The notes: a model not told the origin generated them from the sequence alone. Shown: positions 12,137 through 20,091, counted from the stretch's first letter. The stretch: DNA of 64,000 nucleotides from Streptomyces sp. PTY087I2 (GCF_001687325.1 NZ_LZRD01000013.1:62001-126000); one strand, 5' to 3'. Program-made: numbers and translations.

Positions 12137-13024
12137 CTAGTTCTTCTGGATCTGGTCGAAGCTGAGCTCGACCGGGGTCTCGCGGCCGAAGATCTCGACG
12201 AGGCCCTTGACCTTCTTCGAGTCGGCGTTGATCTCGTTGATCGTGGCCTGGAGCGTGGCGAACGGGCCGTCGGTGACGGTGACCGAGTCGCCGACCTCGA
12301 AGTCCAGCACCTGGACCTCGACCTTGCGGGCCGGAGCCGGCTTGCCCTCGGCCTCGGCGGCCTCTCGGGCGGCCTTCTCCTCGGCCTCCGGGGCGAGCAT
12401 CTTGACGATCTCGTCCAGGGTCAGCGGGTACGGGTCGTAGGCGTTGCCCACGAAGCCGGTGACGCCCGGCGTGTTCCGCACAACGCCCCAGGACTCGTTC
12501 GTCAGGTCCATGCGCACCAGCACGTAGCCGGGGAGCTTGTTCTGCCGGACGTTCTTGCGCTCGCCGTTCTTGATCTGGACGATTTCCTCTTCAGGCACCT
12601 CGGCCTGATAGATGAACTCCTCCACGTTCAGCGAGACGGCGCGCTGCTCCAGGTTGGCCTTCACACGCTTCTCGTAACCGGCGTACGTGTGGATGACGTA
12701 CCACTCGCCGGGGAGGGTGCGGAGCTCGTCGCGCAGGGCGGCGATGGGGTCGACGGGGGCGGCCGGCTCGGCCTCCTCCTCGTCGGCGGCCTCTTCTTCG
12801 ACAGCCTCGACGGCCTCGGCCGCCGCGTCCTCGCCCTCGGCGGACTCGTCGGACTCGACGTTCACGGCGGCCTGCTCGGCGGGCTCGCCCGCGGCGAGGT
12901 CGGCGGCCTCGGCCTGGTCCGGGTCCACGGAGTCAGCAGCCTCAACGATGTCGAGCTCGTCCTTGGCGGACTCGAAGGCGCCAGCCTCGGGCTCGACGGC
13001 GTCGTTCAGGTTCGGGTCAGACAC
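12137..13024 (-). CDS. nusG: Transcription antitermination/elongation factor NusG
   Basis: Elongation factor that binds the RNA polymerase clamp and couples transcription to Rho and ribosomes. The protein from GTG 13022-13024 (VSDPNLNDAV) has 295 residues. About 105 N-terminal residues form an acidic Glu/Ala-rich extension, typical of Streptomyces NusG. The NGN domain then begins at EWYVIHTYAGYE (about residue 107), followed by a linker rich in Glu/Ala/Lys and a C-terminal KOW domain (VGDSVTVTDGPFA). The frame is open upstream, but homologous sequence begins at this GTG. It lies 73 bases after secE. Confidence 0.95.
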   Translation of the reverse strand: MSDPNLNDAVEPEAGAFESAKDELDIVEAADSVDPDQAEAADLAAGEPAEQAAVNVESDESAEGEDAAAEAVEAVEEEAADEEEAEPAAPVDPIAALRDELRTLPGEWYVIHTYAGYEKRVKANLEQRAVSLNVEEFIYQAEVPEEEIVQIKNGERKNVRQNKLPGYVLVRMDLTNESWGVVRNTPGVTGFVGNAYDPYPLTLDEIVKMLAPEAEEKAAREAAEAEGKPAPARKVEVQVLDFEVGDSVTVTDGPFATLQATINEINADSKKVKGLVEIFGRETPVELSFDQIQKN

Positions 13025-13097
13025 GATGGCTGCTTCTTCCTGGATACAAAGGGTGGAACGTGCGAAAGGGACGCCGGATCCGACGCCTTCCGCGTGA

Positions 13098-13385
13098 TCA
13101 GCCGAAGACGTACTTGACGACCCGGGCGAAGCCCATGTCGAGAACGGTAACAAGACCGATCATGACGACGACGAACACGATCACCACGGAGGTGTACGTC
13201 GTCAGCTGGCTACGCGTCGGCCAGACAACCTTACGGAGTTCGGCGACGATCTGGCGGTAGAACAGCGCGAGCCGACCCAGAGGGCCCTTCTTACCGCGCT
13301 TGCCGCCCTTCCGAGTCTTCTTCTTCGACTCGGGAGCTTCATCATCGGCATCAGGCATGTCGATGGAGCCCACGGCGTCCGTCAC
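13098..13385 (-). CDS. secE: Preprotein translocase subunit SecE
   Basis: Essential small subunit of the SecYEG membrane channel, 95 residues. It has an acidic N-terminus, a Lys/Arg-rich stretch (KKKTRKGGKRGKKG), the conserved amphipathic segment with ELRKVVWPTR, and a single transmembrane helix (about residues 66-84). The start is GTG 13383-13385, with AGGTGAG five bases upstream. It heads the secE-nusG unit and follows tRNA-Trp, a conserved arrangement. Confidence 0.95.
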   Translation of the reverse strand: MTDAVGSIDMPDADDEAPESKKKTRKGGKRGKKGPLGRLALFYRQIVAELRKVVWPTRSQLTTYTSVVIVFVVVMIGLVTVLDMGFARVVKYVFG

Positions 13386-13491
13386 GCTACTCACCTGATT
13401 CCGGGTCGTGGCCGTGCCGCGCCCGGTGGAGCCGCACGGCTGTGCAATGAAGTACGTACATGCGCACACATCCTGGCGGAGGAGTGTGTAG

Positions 13492-13564
13492 CAGGGCCGG
13501 AGGGACTTGAACCCCCAACCGCTGGTTTTGGAGACCAGTGCTCTACCAATTGAGCTACGACCCT
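13492..13564 (-). tRNA. tRNA-Trp (CCA)
   Basis: A 73-base cloverleaf: acceptor AGGGTCG pairs with CGGCCCT (one T-G), the D-arm is intact, the anticodon loop CTCCAAA reads CCA, the T-loop is TTCAAGT and the discriminator is G. No CCA tail is encoded. It stands just upstream of secE. Confidence 0.95.
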
Positions 13565-13776
13565 TGGTGGTTTCCACCAACCTACCGCATCTTTCCCGAT
13601 GACCGGGTGCAGTAACGGTGCGGCTGGTGAAGGCCAACGACAGGTGAGTGTACGTGCTCAGGGCCGCCGCGTCGAACAGACAACTACTGACCGGTCCTGT
13701 CCGGATGCTGTCCAGGTCCTGTCCGGTCCCTGAAACCCCTGTGCCGACGGCTTTCGCGGTCTGCGAGCATGGGCCC

Positions 13777-15003
13777 ATGAGCGCTGCAACTTCACCGTCC
13801 GAGCGCCGGGTTTCCGCCCGCATCGGTGCGATCTCCGAGTCCGCGACCCTCGCCGTCGACGCCAAGGCCAAGGCCCTCAAGGCCGCCGGGCGTCCGGTGA
13901 TCGGCTTCGGGGCCGGCGAACCCGACTTCCCGACGCCCGACTACATCGTCGACGCCGCGGTCGAGGCCTGCCGCAACCCGAAGTACCACCGCTACACCCC
14001 CGCGGGCGGGCTCCCCGAGCTCAAGGCCGCCATCGCGGAGAAGACACTGCGCGACTCCGGCTACGAGGTCGACGCCAGCCAGATCCTGGTGACCAACGGC
14101 GGCAAGCAGGCCATCTACGAGGCCTTCGCCGCGATCCTCGACCCGGGCGACGAGGTCATCGTCCCCGCCCCGTACTGGACCACCTACCCCGAGTCGATCC
14201 GGCTCGCCGGCGGTGTCCCGGTCGAGGTCGTCGCCGACGAGACCACCGGCTACCGGGTCTCCGTGGAGCAGCTGGAGGCCGCCCGCACCGAGAAGACCAA
14301 GGTCGTCCTGTTCGTCTCGCCGTCCAACCCGACCGGCGCGGTCTACAGCGAGGCCGACGCCGAGGCGATCGGCCGCTGGGCCGTCGAGCACGGCCTGTGG
14401 GTCCTCACCGACGAGATCTACGAGCACCTCGTCTACGGCGACGCGGCCTTCACCTCGCTCCCGGCGATCGTGCCGGAGCTGCGCGACAAGTGCATCGTCG
14501 TCAACGGTGTCGCCAAGACGTACGCGATGACCGGCTGGCGGGTGGGCTGGATCATCGGCCCCAAGGACGTCGTCAAGGCCGCGACCAACCTCCAGTCGCA
14601 CGCCACCTCCAACGTCTCCAACGTCGCCCAGGTCGCCGCGCTCGCGGCCGTCTCCGGCCCGCTGGACGCCGTCGCCGAGATGCGCACCGCCTTCGACCGC
14701 CGCCGCAACCTCATCGTGCGGATGCTCAACGAGATCGACGGCGTGTTCTGCCCGGAGCCCGAGGGCGCGTTCTACGCCTACCCGGCGGTGAAGGACGTGC
14801 TCGGCAAGGAGATCCGCGGCAAGCGCCCGGCCACCACGGTCGAGCTGGCCGCCCTGATTCTGGACGAGGCCGAGGTCGCCGTCGTGCCCGGAGAGGCCTT
14901 CGGCACCCCCGGCTACCTGCGCCTTTCCTACGCGCTGGGCGACGACGACCTGATCGAGGGCGTCTCGCGGATCCAGAAGCTGCTGGGCGAGGCCAAGGCC
15001 TGA
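13777..15003 (+). CDS. aspC: Pyridoxal-phosphate aminotransferase, class I (aspartate type)
   Basis: Transfers the amino group between aspartate (or a related amino acid) and 2-oxoglutarate, using PLP. Length 408 residues from ATG 13777. Family motifs: YTPAGGLPELKAAI, VTNGGKQAIY, the SPSNPTGAVYS loop, the DEIYEHLVYG segment carrying the PLP Asp, the Schiff-base lysine in VNGVAKTYAMTGWRVG, and the carboxylate-binding Arg in YLRLSYALG. It is transcribed divergently from tRNA-Trp and followed by a textbook terminator. Substrate specificity within subgroup I-gamma cannot be settled by eye. Confidence 0.88.
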   Translation: MSAATSPSERRVSARIGAISESATLAVDAKAKALKAAGRPVIGFGAGEPDFPTPDYIVDAAVEACRNPKYHRYTPAGGLPELKAAIAEKTLRDSGYEVDASQILVTNGGKQAIYEAFAAILDPGDEVIVPAPYWTTYPESIRLAGGVPVEVVADETTGYRVSVEQLEAARTEKTKVVLFVSPSNPTGAVYSEADAEAIGRWAVEHGLWVLTDEIYEHLVYGDAAFTSLPAIVPELRDKCIVVNGVAKTYAMTGWRVGWIIGPKDVVKAATNLQSHATSNVSNVAQVAALAAVSGPLDAVAEMRTAFDRRRNLIVRMLNEIDGVFCPEPEGAFYAYPAVKDVLGKEIRGKRPATTVELAALILDEAEVAVVPGEAFGTPGYLRLSYALGDDDLIEGVSRIQKLLGEAKA

Positions 15004-15017
15004 CAACCCGCGCATGT

Positions 15018-15065
15018 GTGCCCCCCGGCCGCCGGAATGCTCCTCCGGCCGGGGGCACTTTTTTT
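15018..15065 (+). terminator. Intrinsic terminator with T-run after the aminotransferase
   Basis: A 14-base GC-rich stem with one bulged C (15018-15058) is followed directly by seven T residues (15059-15065), the classic rho-independent form and the clearest one in this window. Confidence 0.9.
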
Positions 15066-15132
15066 GTTCGAGCAACCCCCGGAAGGGGAAAGCGGCTACC
15101 GCTCCGGCCCGCCCGTGCGGCAGGATCTTCCG

Positions 15133-16146
15133 ATGGAGCGTGATGTACGTCTGTTGCCCAAGGCCCACCTGCACCTGCACTTCACCGGGTCGATGCGGCC
15201 CACCACCCTGCTCGAACTCGCCGACAAGTACGGGGTTCATCTCCCCGACGCCCTGACCGGCGGCGAGCCGCCGAAACTGCGGGCGACCGACGAACGCGGC
15301 TGGTTCCGTTTCCAGCGGCTCTACGACATCGCCCGGTCCTGCCTGCGGTCCCCCGAGGACATCCAGCGCCTGGTGCTGGAGAGCGCCCAGGAGGACGTCG
15401 CGGACGGCTCCGGCTGGCTGGAGATCCAGGTCGACCCCACCTCGTACGCCCCGCTGCTCGGCGGGCTGATCCCGGCCATCGAGATCATCCTGGACGCCGT
15501 GGACAGCGCCTCCCGGGACACCGGCCTGGACATGCGCGTGGTGATCGCCGCCAACCGGATGAAGCACCCGCTGGACGCCCGCACGCTGGCCCGGCTCGCC
15601 GTGCGGTACGCCGACCGGGGCGTCGTCGGCTTCGGGCTCTCCAACGACGAGCGGCGCGGCATGGCCCGCGACTTCGACCGGGCCTTCGCCATCGCCCGGG
15701 ACGGCGGTCTGCTGGCGGCTCCGCACGGCGGGGAGCTGTCGGGGCCCTCCAGCGTGCGCGACTGCCTCGACGACCTGGACGCCTCGCGGATCGGCCACGG
15801 GGTCCGGGCGGCCGAGGACCCCCGGCTGCTGCGCAGGCTCGCCGAGCGGCAGATCACCTGCGAGGTGTGCCCGTCGTCCAATGTGGCGCTCGGCGTCTAC
15901 GAGAAGCCCGCCGATGTCCCCCTGCGCACACTGTTCGACGCCGGCGTGCCGATGGCGCTGGGAGCGGACGATCCCCTGCTGTTCGGTTCGCGGCTGGCCG
16001 CCCAGTACGAGCTGGTGCGCCGCCACCACGGCTTCACCGACGAGGAGCTGGCCGAGCTGGCCCGCCAGTCGGTGCGCGGATCGGCGGCCCCCGTGGACGT
16101 ACGGGAGAAGCTGCTGTCCGGGGTCGACGACTGGCTGGCTAGCTGA
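15133..16146 (+). CDS. add: Adenosine deaminase-family hydrolase
   Basis: Zn-dependent amidohydrolase of the adenosine/AMP deaminase family, 337 residues; the expected reaction is adenosine to inosine. Metal ligands and catalytic residues are present: HLHLH near the N-terminus, HGGE (usually HAGE), RIGHG, and the Asp pair in GADDP. Two deviations: the usual HLDGS after the HxH motif is HFTGS, so the Asp that contacts the ribose is lost, and the usual GxDLxGDE reads GFGLSNDE. Another purine nucleoside or deoxy substrate is possible. ATG 15133 is chosen as the first after the terminator. Its 3' end overlaps the convergent tetR gene by eight bases. Confidence 0.8.
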   Translation: MERDVRLLPKAHLHLHFTGSMRPTTLLELADKYGVHLPDALTGGEPPKLRATDERGWFRFQRLYDIARSCLRSPEDIQRLVLESAQEDVADGSGWLEIQVDPTSYAPLLGGLIPAIEIILDAVDSASRDTGLDMRVVIAANRMKHPLDARTLARLAVRYADRGVVGFGLSNDERRGMARDFDRAFAIARDGGLLAAPHGGELSGPSSVRDCLDDLDASRIGHGVRAAEDPRLLRRLAERQITCEVCPSSNVALGVYEKPADVPLRTLFDAGVPMALGADDPLLFGSRLAAQYELVRRHHGFTDEELAELARQSVRGSAAPVDVREKLLSGVDDWLAS

Positions 16147-16729
16147 TTCCGGCCAGGAGCGTACGGGCGAGGCCGGCGGCGAACTCCTCCAGCGGCTGCG
16201 GGGGCGTTCCGCCGGGCAGCGCGTCGTAGGCGAAGGCCCGCTGGGCGCAGGCGCCGAGCAGGAGTGAGGCGGCGGCGTAGGTGTCGGCGTCCGCGCGGAC
16301 CCGGCCGGCGCGCTGTTCGGCGCGGAGGTAGGCGTCGAGCCCCTGGATCGGCACGTGGGGTCCGGTTCCCAGCTCCCGCATCCGCTCCTCGTGGCGGTGC
16401 TTGAGCTGCGGTTCGGCGTAGAGGGACGCGGCCATCGGGAACGTCTGCTCGTAGAAGAGCGCGGCCTGCCGGGCGACCTCGGTGAGGTGGGCCTCGACGG
16501 TGCCCTCCCCCGCCTCCAGGCCGGCGAGCAGCCCGCCGAGTCCCGGCAGCCGTTCCTTGAGGACGGTGACGAACAGCTCTTCCTTGCTGGGGAAGTATTT
16601 GTACAGCGCCGCCTCCGAGCAGCCGGCCGCCCGCGCGATCTCTTTGGTGGTGGTCCGGGCGAGGCCGATGGAGAGCATCAGCTCATGGGCGGCGTCGACG
16701 ATCCGGACCCGGGCGGGCTTCGGCTCCAC
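16139..16729 (-). CDS. TetR-family transcriptional regulator
   Basis: 196-residue one-component repressor. The N-terminal helix-turn-helix is clear (TTTKEIARAAGCSEAALYKY followed by FPSKEELF), and the C-terminal ligand domain is helical and not recognisable. It diverges from the NmrA-type reductase gene, with two palindromic elements between them, so it probably represses itself and that gene. The inducer is unknown. Its stop overlaps the end of the adenosine deaminase gene on the other strand. Confidence 0.88.
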   Translation of the reverse strand: MEPKPARVRIVDAAHELMLSIGLARTTTKEIARAAGCSEAALYKYFPSKEELFVTVLKERLPGLGGLLAGLEAGEGTVEAHLTEVARQAALFYEQTFPMAASLYAEPQLKHRHEERMRELGTGPHVPIQGLDAYLRAEQRAGRVRADADTYAAASLLLGACAQRAFAYDALPGGTPPQPLEEFAAGLARTLLAGIS

Positions 16730-16766
16730 GGGACTTCCTCTGTCGCTTGACGGGTGGATGATCAGC

Positions 16767-16796
16767 CACTCACCCTAGAAGTGAGTGAACACTTAC
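16767..16796. promoter_or_regulatory. Probable TetR operators in the divergent promoter region
   Basis: Two overlapping palindromes: CACTCAC (16767-16773) mirrored by GTGAGTG (16781-16787), and GTGAGTGAACACTTAC (16781-16796), which differs from its own reverse complement at one position per half. The second is typical of TetR sites. It lies about 20 bases before the reductase start and about 50 bases from the tetR start. Confidence 0.65.
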
Positions 16797-16814
16797 CCAC
16801 CCGAGGAGAGTGCC

Positions 16815-17450
16815 ATGCGACTCACGGTGTTCGGAGCGACCGGAGGTGTCGGCCGGGAGGTCGTGGCCCAGGCGCTCGCGGCGGGCCACGAGGTGACGGC
16901 CGTGGTCCGCGACCCCGCCCGGCTGCCGGAACCGCTCGACGCCCGGGCTCTGCACGGCGTCGTCCGGCTGGACGACGAGGCGGCGGTGCGGGCCGCGGTC
17001 GCGGGGCGGGACGCGGTGCTCTCGGGGCTCGGCTCGCGCGGCCGGAGGGCGAACGGGGTCGCCGAGCGGCTGACCCGGCGGATCGTGTCGGCGATGGAGG
17101 CCGAGGACGTCCGGAGGCTGCTGGTGGTGAGCGCGGTGCCGGTCGGGCCGAAGGCGCCGGGCGACCCGCTGATCGACCGGCTGTCGCTCAAGCTGGTCGG
17201 GGCGGTGCTCGCGGAGCTGTACGCCGATCTCGCCCGGATGGAGGCGGCGTTGGCCGACAGCGCGACGGACTGGACCGCGGTGCGCCCGCCGAGGCTGACG
17301 GACGGGCCGCGCACGGGCGTCTACCGGAAGGTCGTGGGCGGCACACCGCGCAGCAGCCGGACCATCTCCCGGGCCGACGTGGCGCACGCGATGCTCGCGC
17401 TGATCGACGACCCGGCGGCCGTGCGGCAGGGCGTGGGCATCGCGTACTGA
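16815..17450 (+). CDS. NAD(P)-binding NmrA/atypical SDR protein
   Basis: 211-residue Rossmann-fold protein. The dinucleotide site is at the N-terminus (MRLTVFGATGGVGREV), followed by VVRDPARL and, later, LLVVSAVPVG and TAVRPPRLTDG, which fit the NmrA/BVR-B-like group. ATG 16815 is preceded by GAGGAG. It probably reduces a quinone, flavin or small carbonyl substrate; the true substrate is not visible. It is likely repressed by the divergent TetR protein. Confidence 0.8.
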   Translation: MRLTVFGATGGVGREVVAQALAAGHEVTAVVRDPARLPEPLDARALHGVVRLDDEAAVRAAVAGRDAVLSGLGSRGRRANGVAERLTRRIVSAMEAEDVRRLLVVSAVPVGPKAPGDPLIDRLSLKLVGAVLAELYADLARMEAALADSATDWTAVRPPRLTDGPRTGVYRKVVGGTPRSSRTISRADVAHAMLALIDDPAAVRQGVGIAY

Positions 17451-17476
17451 CCGCGTACGCCCCGCGCGTACGCCGT

Positions 17477-18532
17477 CTACAGGCTGACGCCCACCGTCAC
17501 CGGCTCGTTGACCAGGGTGACGCCGAAAGCCGCGTGCACCCCGGCGACGACCTCACGGGCCAGGGCGAGCAGGTCCTCGGTGGTGGCCGCGCCCCGATTG
17601 GTGAGGGCGAGGGTGTGCTTGGTGGAGATCCGGGCGGGGCCGCTGCCGTAGCCCTTGGTGAATCCGGCCCGGTCGATCAGCCAGGCCGCCGAGGTCTTGG
17701 TGCGGCCGTCCTCGGCGGGGAACGCCGGGGGCGTCACGTCCGGCCCGAGGCGGTCGTGGACCCGGCCGAGGAACTCATCGAAGGCAGCCGGTTCCAGGAT
17801 CGGGTTGGTGAAGAACGATCCCGCGGACCAGGTGTCGTGGTCCTCCGGGTCCAGCACCATGCCCTTGCCCGCGCGCAGTCGCAGGACGGTCTCGCGGGCG
17901 GCCGGCAGCGGGACGCGGTCGCCCTGCTCGACGCCCATGGCCCTGGCCGTTTCGGGGTACTTGAGGGGCGCGGAAAGCCCGTTCGCCTCTTCCAGCGCGA
18001 ATCGGACACGCAGCACCACGAACCGGTCGGGTTCGGCCTTGAAGCGGCTGTGACGGTACGAGAACGCGCACTCCGTGTTCGGAATGGTCACGGTCTCCTG
18101 GGTGCGCCGGTCGTAGGCGACGACCTCCGTGATGGTGGAGGACACCTCCTGTCCGTACGCGCCGACGTTCTGGATGGGTGTCGCGCCCGCGGATCCGGGG
18201 ATGCCCGCCAGGCACTCGATGCCCGCGAGTCCCGCCTCGACGGTCCGGGCGACGGCGTCGGTCCACACCTCTCCGGCCGCCAGCTCCAGTGACGTACCGG
18301 AGAGCTCGAAGCCCTTCGTGGCGATGCGCAGCGCGGTGCCGTCGAAGCCCTTGTCCCCGATGACCAGGTTGGAGCCGCCTCCGATGACCAGCAGCGGGGT
18401 GCCGCTCGCGTCGGCCTCGCGGACGGCGGCGATCACCTCGGCGTCGGTCGTGGCGGTCAGCAGCCGGGCGGCGGGGCCGCCGAGCCGGAAGGTGGTCAGG
18501 GGGGCGAGGGGGGCGTCGTGGAGTTCCTGCAC
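17477..18532 (-). CDS. murB: UDP-N-acetylenolpyruvoylglucosamine reductase
   Basis: FAD enzyme that reduces UDP-GlcNAc-enolpyruvate to UDP-MurNAc with NADPH, in peptidoglycan precursor synthesis. Length 351 residues from GTG 18530-18532. FAD-binding motifs: LLVIGGGSNLVI and GIPGSAGATPIQNVGAYGQE. The proton-donor serine lies in AGSFFTNP, as in type I MurB. No strong ribosome-binding site is seen, and TTG 18540 is an alternative start. It is separated from the upstream dehydratase genes by a long hairpin and converges on the reductase gene with a 26-base gap. Confidence 0.93.
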   Translation of the reverse strand: MQELHDAPLAPLTTFRLGGPAARLLTATTDAEVIAAVREADASGTPLLVIGGGSNLVIGDKGFDGTALRIATKGFELSGTSLELAAGEVWTDAVARTVEAGLAGIECLAGIPGSAGATPIQNVGAYGQEVSSTITEVVAYDRRTQETVTIPNTECAFSYRHSRFKAEPDRFVVLRVRFALEEANGLSAPLKYPETARAMGVEQGDRVPLPAARETVLRLRAGKGMVLDPEDHDTWSAGSFFTNPILEPAAFDEFLGRVHDRLGPDVTPPAFPAEDGRTKTSAAWLIDRAGFTKGYGSGPARISTKHTLALTNRGAATTEDLLALAREVVAGVHAAFGVTLVNEPVTVGVSL

Positions 18533-18542
18533 GGGGACAAGA

Positions 18543-18587
18543 GTACGGTCCGTGGCCCCGCCGCTCGTGCGGGGCCACGGACCGTAC
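18543..18587 (-). terminator. 19-bp perfect hairpin between the dehydratase genes and murB
   Basis: Arms 18543-18561 and 18569-18587 are perfectly complementary with a seven-base loop. It follows the hadB-like stop by about 55 bases and ends 11 bases before the murB start, so it could end the upstream transcript or affect murB translation. Confidence 0.75.
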
Positions 18588-18642
18588 GCCGGGGTCCGGC
18601 GGCTCGGACGGCCACCAGCTGCGGCTGACGCGCCGGTACGGC

Positions 18643-19071
18643 TCAGGCGAGCCGGACCACGGCCCGGGACATCCCCAGCACCTTCTTGCCGTCGCACATG
18701 GCGACCAGGTCCACCCGGACCAGGTTGTCGTCCAGCTTCGCCGCGACCTTGCCGCTGACCTCGATCAGCGCGCCCTTGTCGTCGTTGGGCACGACGACCG
18801 GCTTGGTGAACCGCACCCCGTAGTCGACGACGGCACCCGGGTCGCCGGCCCAGTCCGTGACCACCCGGACCGCCTCGGCCATCGTGAACATGCCGTGCGC
18901 GATCACGTCCGGCAGCCCGACCTCGCGCGCGAACTTCTCGTTCCAGTGGATCGGGTTGAAGTCGCCCGAGGCGCCCGCGTACTGCACGAGCGTGGCCCGC
19001 GTCACCGGGAACGACTGCGCCGGCAGCTCGGTGCCGACCTCGACCGATCCGTAGGAGACCTTCGCCGTCAT
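18643..19071 (-). CDS. MaoC-like dehydratase, HadB-type subunit
   Basis: 142-residue hotdog-fold hydratase/dehydratase. It keeps the hydratase-2 signature GDFNPIHWNEKFAREVGLP with the catalytic Asp and His, followed by VIAHGMFTMA, so this is the active subunit. The family acts on (3R)-hydroxyacyl thioesters. ATG 19069-19071 is chosen because GAGGAGG lies at good spacing; a GTG three bases upstream is too close. Its start overlaps the stop of the partner gene (TGATG), so translation is coupled. It pairs with the HadA-like protein just upstream, as in mycobacterial HadAB. Confidence 0.85.
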   Translation of the reverse strand: MTAKVSYGSVEVGTELPAQSFPVTRATLVQYAGASGDFNPIHWNEKFAREVGLPDVIAHGMFTMAEAVRVVTDWAGDPGAVVDYGVRFTKPVVVPNDDKGALIEVSGKVAAKLDDNLVRVDLVAMCDGKKVLGMSRAVVRLA

Positions 19072-19523
19072 CACGCCTCCTCGGCGGCGCGCGCCACCAG
19101 CTTCGTGACCGCTGTGACCACCAGCTCACCGGTCTCGTCGTGAACATCCCCGCGAATGTCGAGAACGTCGTTGCCCGCCATGGACTTGATGCTCTCGATC
19201 GTCGAGGTGACCGTCAGCCGGTCCCCCGCCCGCACCGGACGCACGTAACTGAACTTCTGGTCCCCGTGGACCACACGGCTGTAGTCCAGGCCCAGCTGCG
19301 GGTCCTGCACCACCTCTCCGGCGGCCCGGTAGGTGATGGAGAAGACGAACGTGGGCGGCGCGATCACATCGGCGTGACCGAGCGCACGGGCGGCTTCCCG
19401 GTCGACGTACGCCGGGTGGGTGTCGCCCACCGCCTCGGCGAACTCGCGGATCTTCTCCCGGCCGACCTCGTACGCCGGAGTGGGCGGATAGGTCCGCCCC
19501 ACGAAGGACTGGTCGAGCGCCAT
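19071..19523 (-). CDS. MaoC-like dehydratase, HadA-type non-catalytic subunit
   Basis: 150-residue hotdog-fold protein. Where active dehydratases have the Asp/His motif it reads GDTHPAYVDREAARALGHAD followed by VIAPPTFVF, matching the substrate-stabilising HadA/HadC-type subunit. ATG 19521-19523 is preceded by CAGGAGG. It lies next to rpmG, as hadA does in mycobacteria. Streptomyces make no mycolic acids, so the role is probably in another fatty-acyl pathway; this is inference. Confidence 0.83.
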   Translation of the reverse strand: MALDQSFVGRTYPPTPAYEVGREKIREFAEAVGDTHPAYVDREAARALGHADVIAPPTFVFSITYRAAGEVVQDPQLGLDYSRVVHGDQKFSYVRPVRAGDRLTVTSTIESIKSMAGNDVLDIRGDVHDETGELVVTAVTKLVARAAEEA

Positions 19524-19602
19524 GAGCTCGCTACCTCCTGAGAAACCTGGTGAAAGACGAACTAGGGCACGCCCCCGTACGGGGAACGGCCTCATACAAC
19601 GA

Positions 19603-19635
19603 CACGAGGCCGCCCCCAGAGGGGACGGCCTCGTG
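19603..19635 (-). terminator. Terminator after rpmG
   Basis: Inverted repeat with arms of about 14 bases, one mismatch and a five-base loop, starting 13 bases past the rpmG stop and ahead of the dehydratase pair. Confidence 0.75.
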
Positions 19636-19647
19636 TACGAGCCTGAT

Positions 19648-19812
19648 TCAGCGCGTTTCGCGGTGCGCGGTGTGCGAGTTGCAGCGCGGGCAGTGCTTCT
19701 TCATCTCAAGACGGTCCGGGTTGTTACGCCGGTTCTTCTTGGTGATGTAGTTCCGCTCCTTGCACTCCACGCAGGCCAGCGTGATCTTCGGGCGGACGTC
19801 GGTGGCAGCCAC
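19648..19812 (-). CDS. rpmG: 50S ribosomal protein L33, zinc-binding (C+) form
   Basis: 54-residue large-subunit protein. Two Cys pairs (CVEC and CPRC) form the zinc ribbon, so this is the C+ paralogue rather than the zinc-free form made under zinc starvation. The start is GTG 19810-19812, with AAGGAG upstream. It lies downstream of tRNA-Met and tRNA-Thr and upstream of the dehydratase pair, an arrangement conserved in Actinobacteria. Confidence 0.95.
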
Positions 19813-19900
19813 GTGAGTGCTCCTTGGACGGACGTTGGACGGATGAACGCATAAAAGGGTAGCCGATCGAAGGACCGACCCAACCATCGGCTACCGTTAG

Positions 19901-19973
19901 TAGCGGTGACCGGACTTGAACCGGTGACACAGCGATTATGAGCCGCTTGCTCTACCGACTGAGCTACACCGCT
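19901..19973 (-). tRNA. tRNA-Met (CAT), probably elongator
   Basis: 73 bases. Acceptor AGCGGTG pairs with CACCGCT, the anticodon loop CTCATAA reads CAT, the T-loop is TTCAAGT and the discriminator is A. The paired first base (A-T) argues against an initiator. A lysidine-modified tRNA-Ile (CAT) cannot be fully excluded by eye. Confidence 0.88.
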
Positions 19974-19987
19974 TTGATGATGAGTCC

Positions 19988-20003
19988 CCCCGCCGAAGCG
20001 GGG
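19988..20003 (-). other. UUCG-tetraloop hairpin between two tRNA genes
   Basis: On the transcribed strand the spacer folds as CCCCGC-TTCG-GCGGGG, an extra-stable UUCG tetraloop. It lies 15 bases from each tRNA and may protect or direct processing of the tRNA-Thr/tRNA-Met precursor. Confidence 0.6.
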
Positions 20004-20018
20004 TTTCCCGATCACCAG

Positions 20019-20091
20019 AGCCCCAATGCGGAATCGAACCGCAGACCTTCTCCTTACCATGGAGACGCTCTACCGACTGAGCTATTGGGGC
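20019..20091 (-). tRNA. tRNA-Thr (GGT)
   Basis: 73 bases. Acceptor GCCCCAA pairs with TTGGGGC, the anticodon loop ATGGTAA reads GGT, the T-loop is TTCGATT and the discriminator is T. It is probably the first gene of a tRNA-Thr, tRNA-Met, rpmG transcript. Confidence 0.95.

Noticed and set aside
13792..16029. Open frame of about 745 codons on the minus strand across the aminotransferase and deaminase genes
   Set aside because: It runs antisense to two clearly coding genes and through a terminator, with no recognisable domain.
19901..19973. Initiator tRNA or tRNA-Ile2 reading of the CAT tRNA
   Set aside because: The first acceptor pair is matched, unlike initiators, and the acceptor sequence does not look like tRNA-Ile. 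Elongator Met is the simplest reading, though lysidine modification cannot be seen in DNA.
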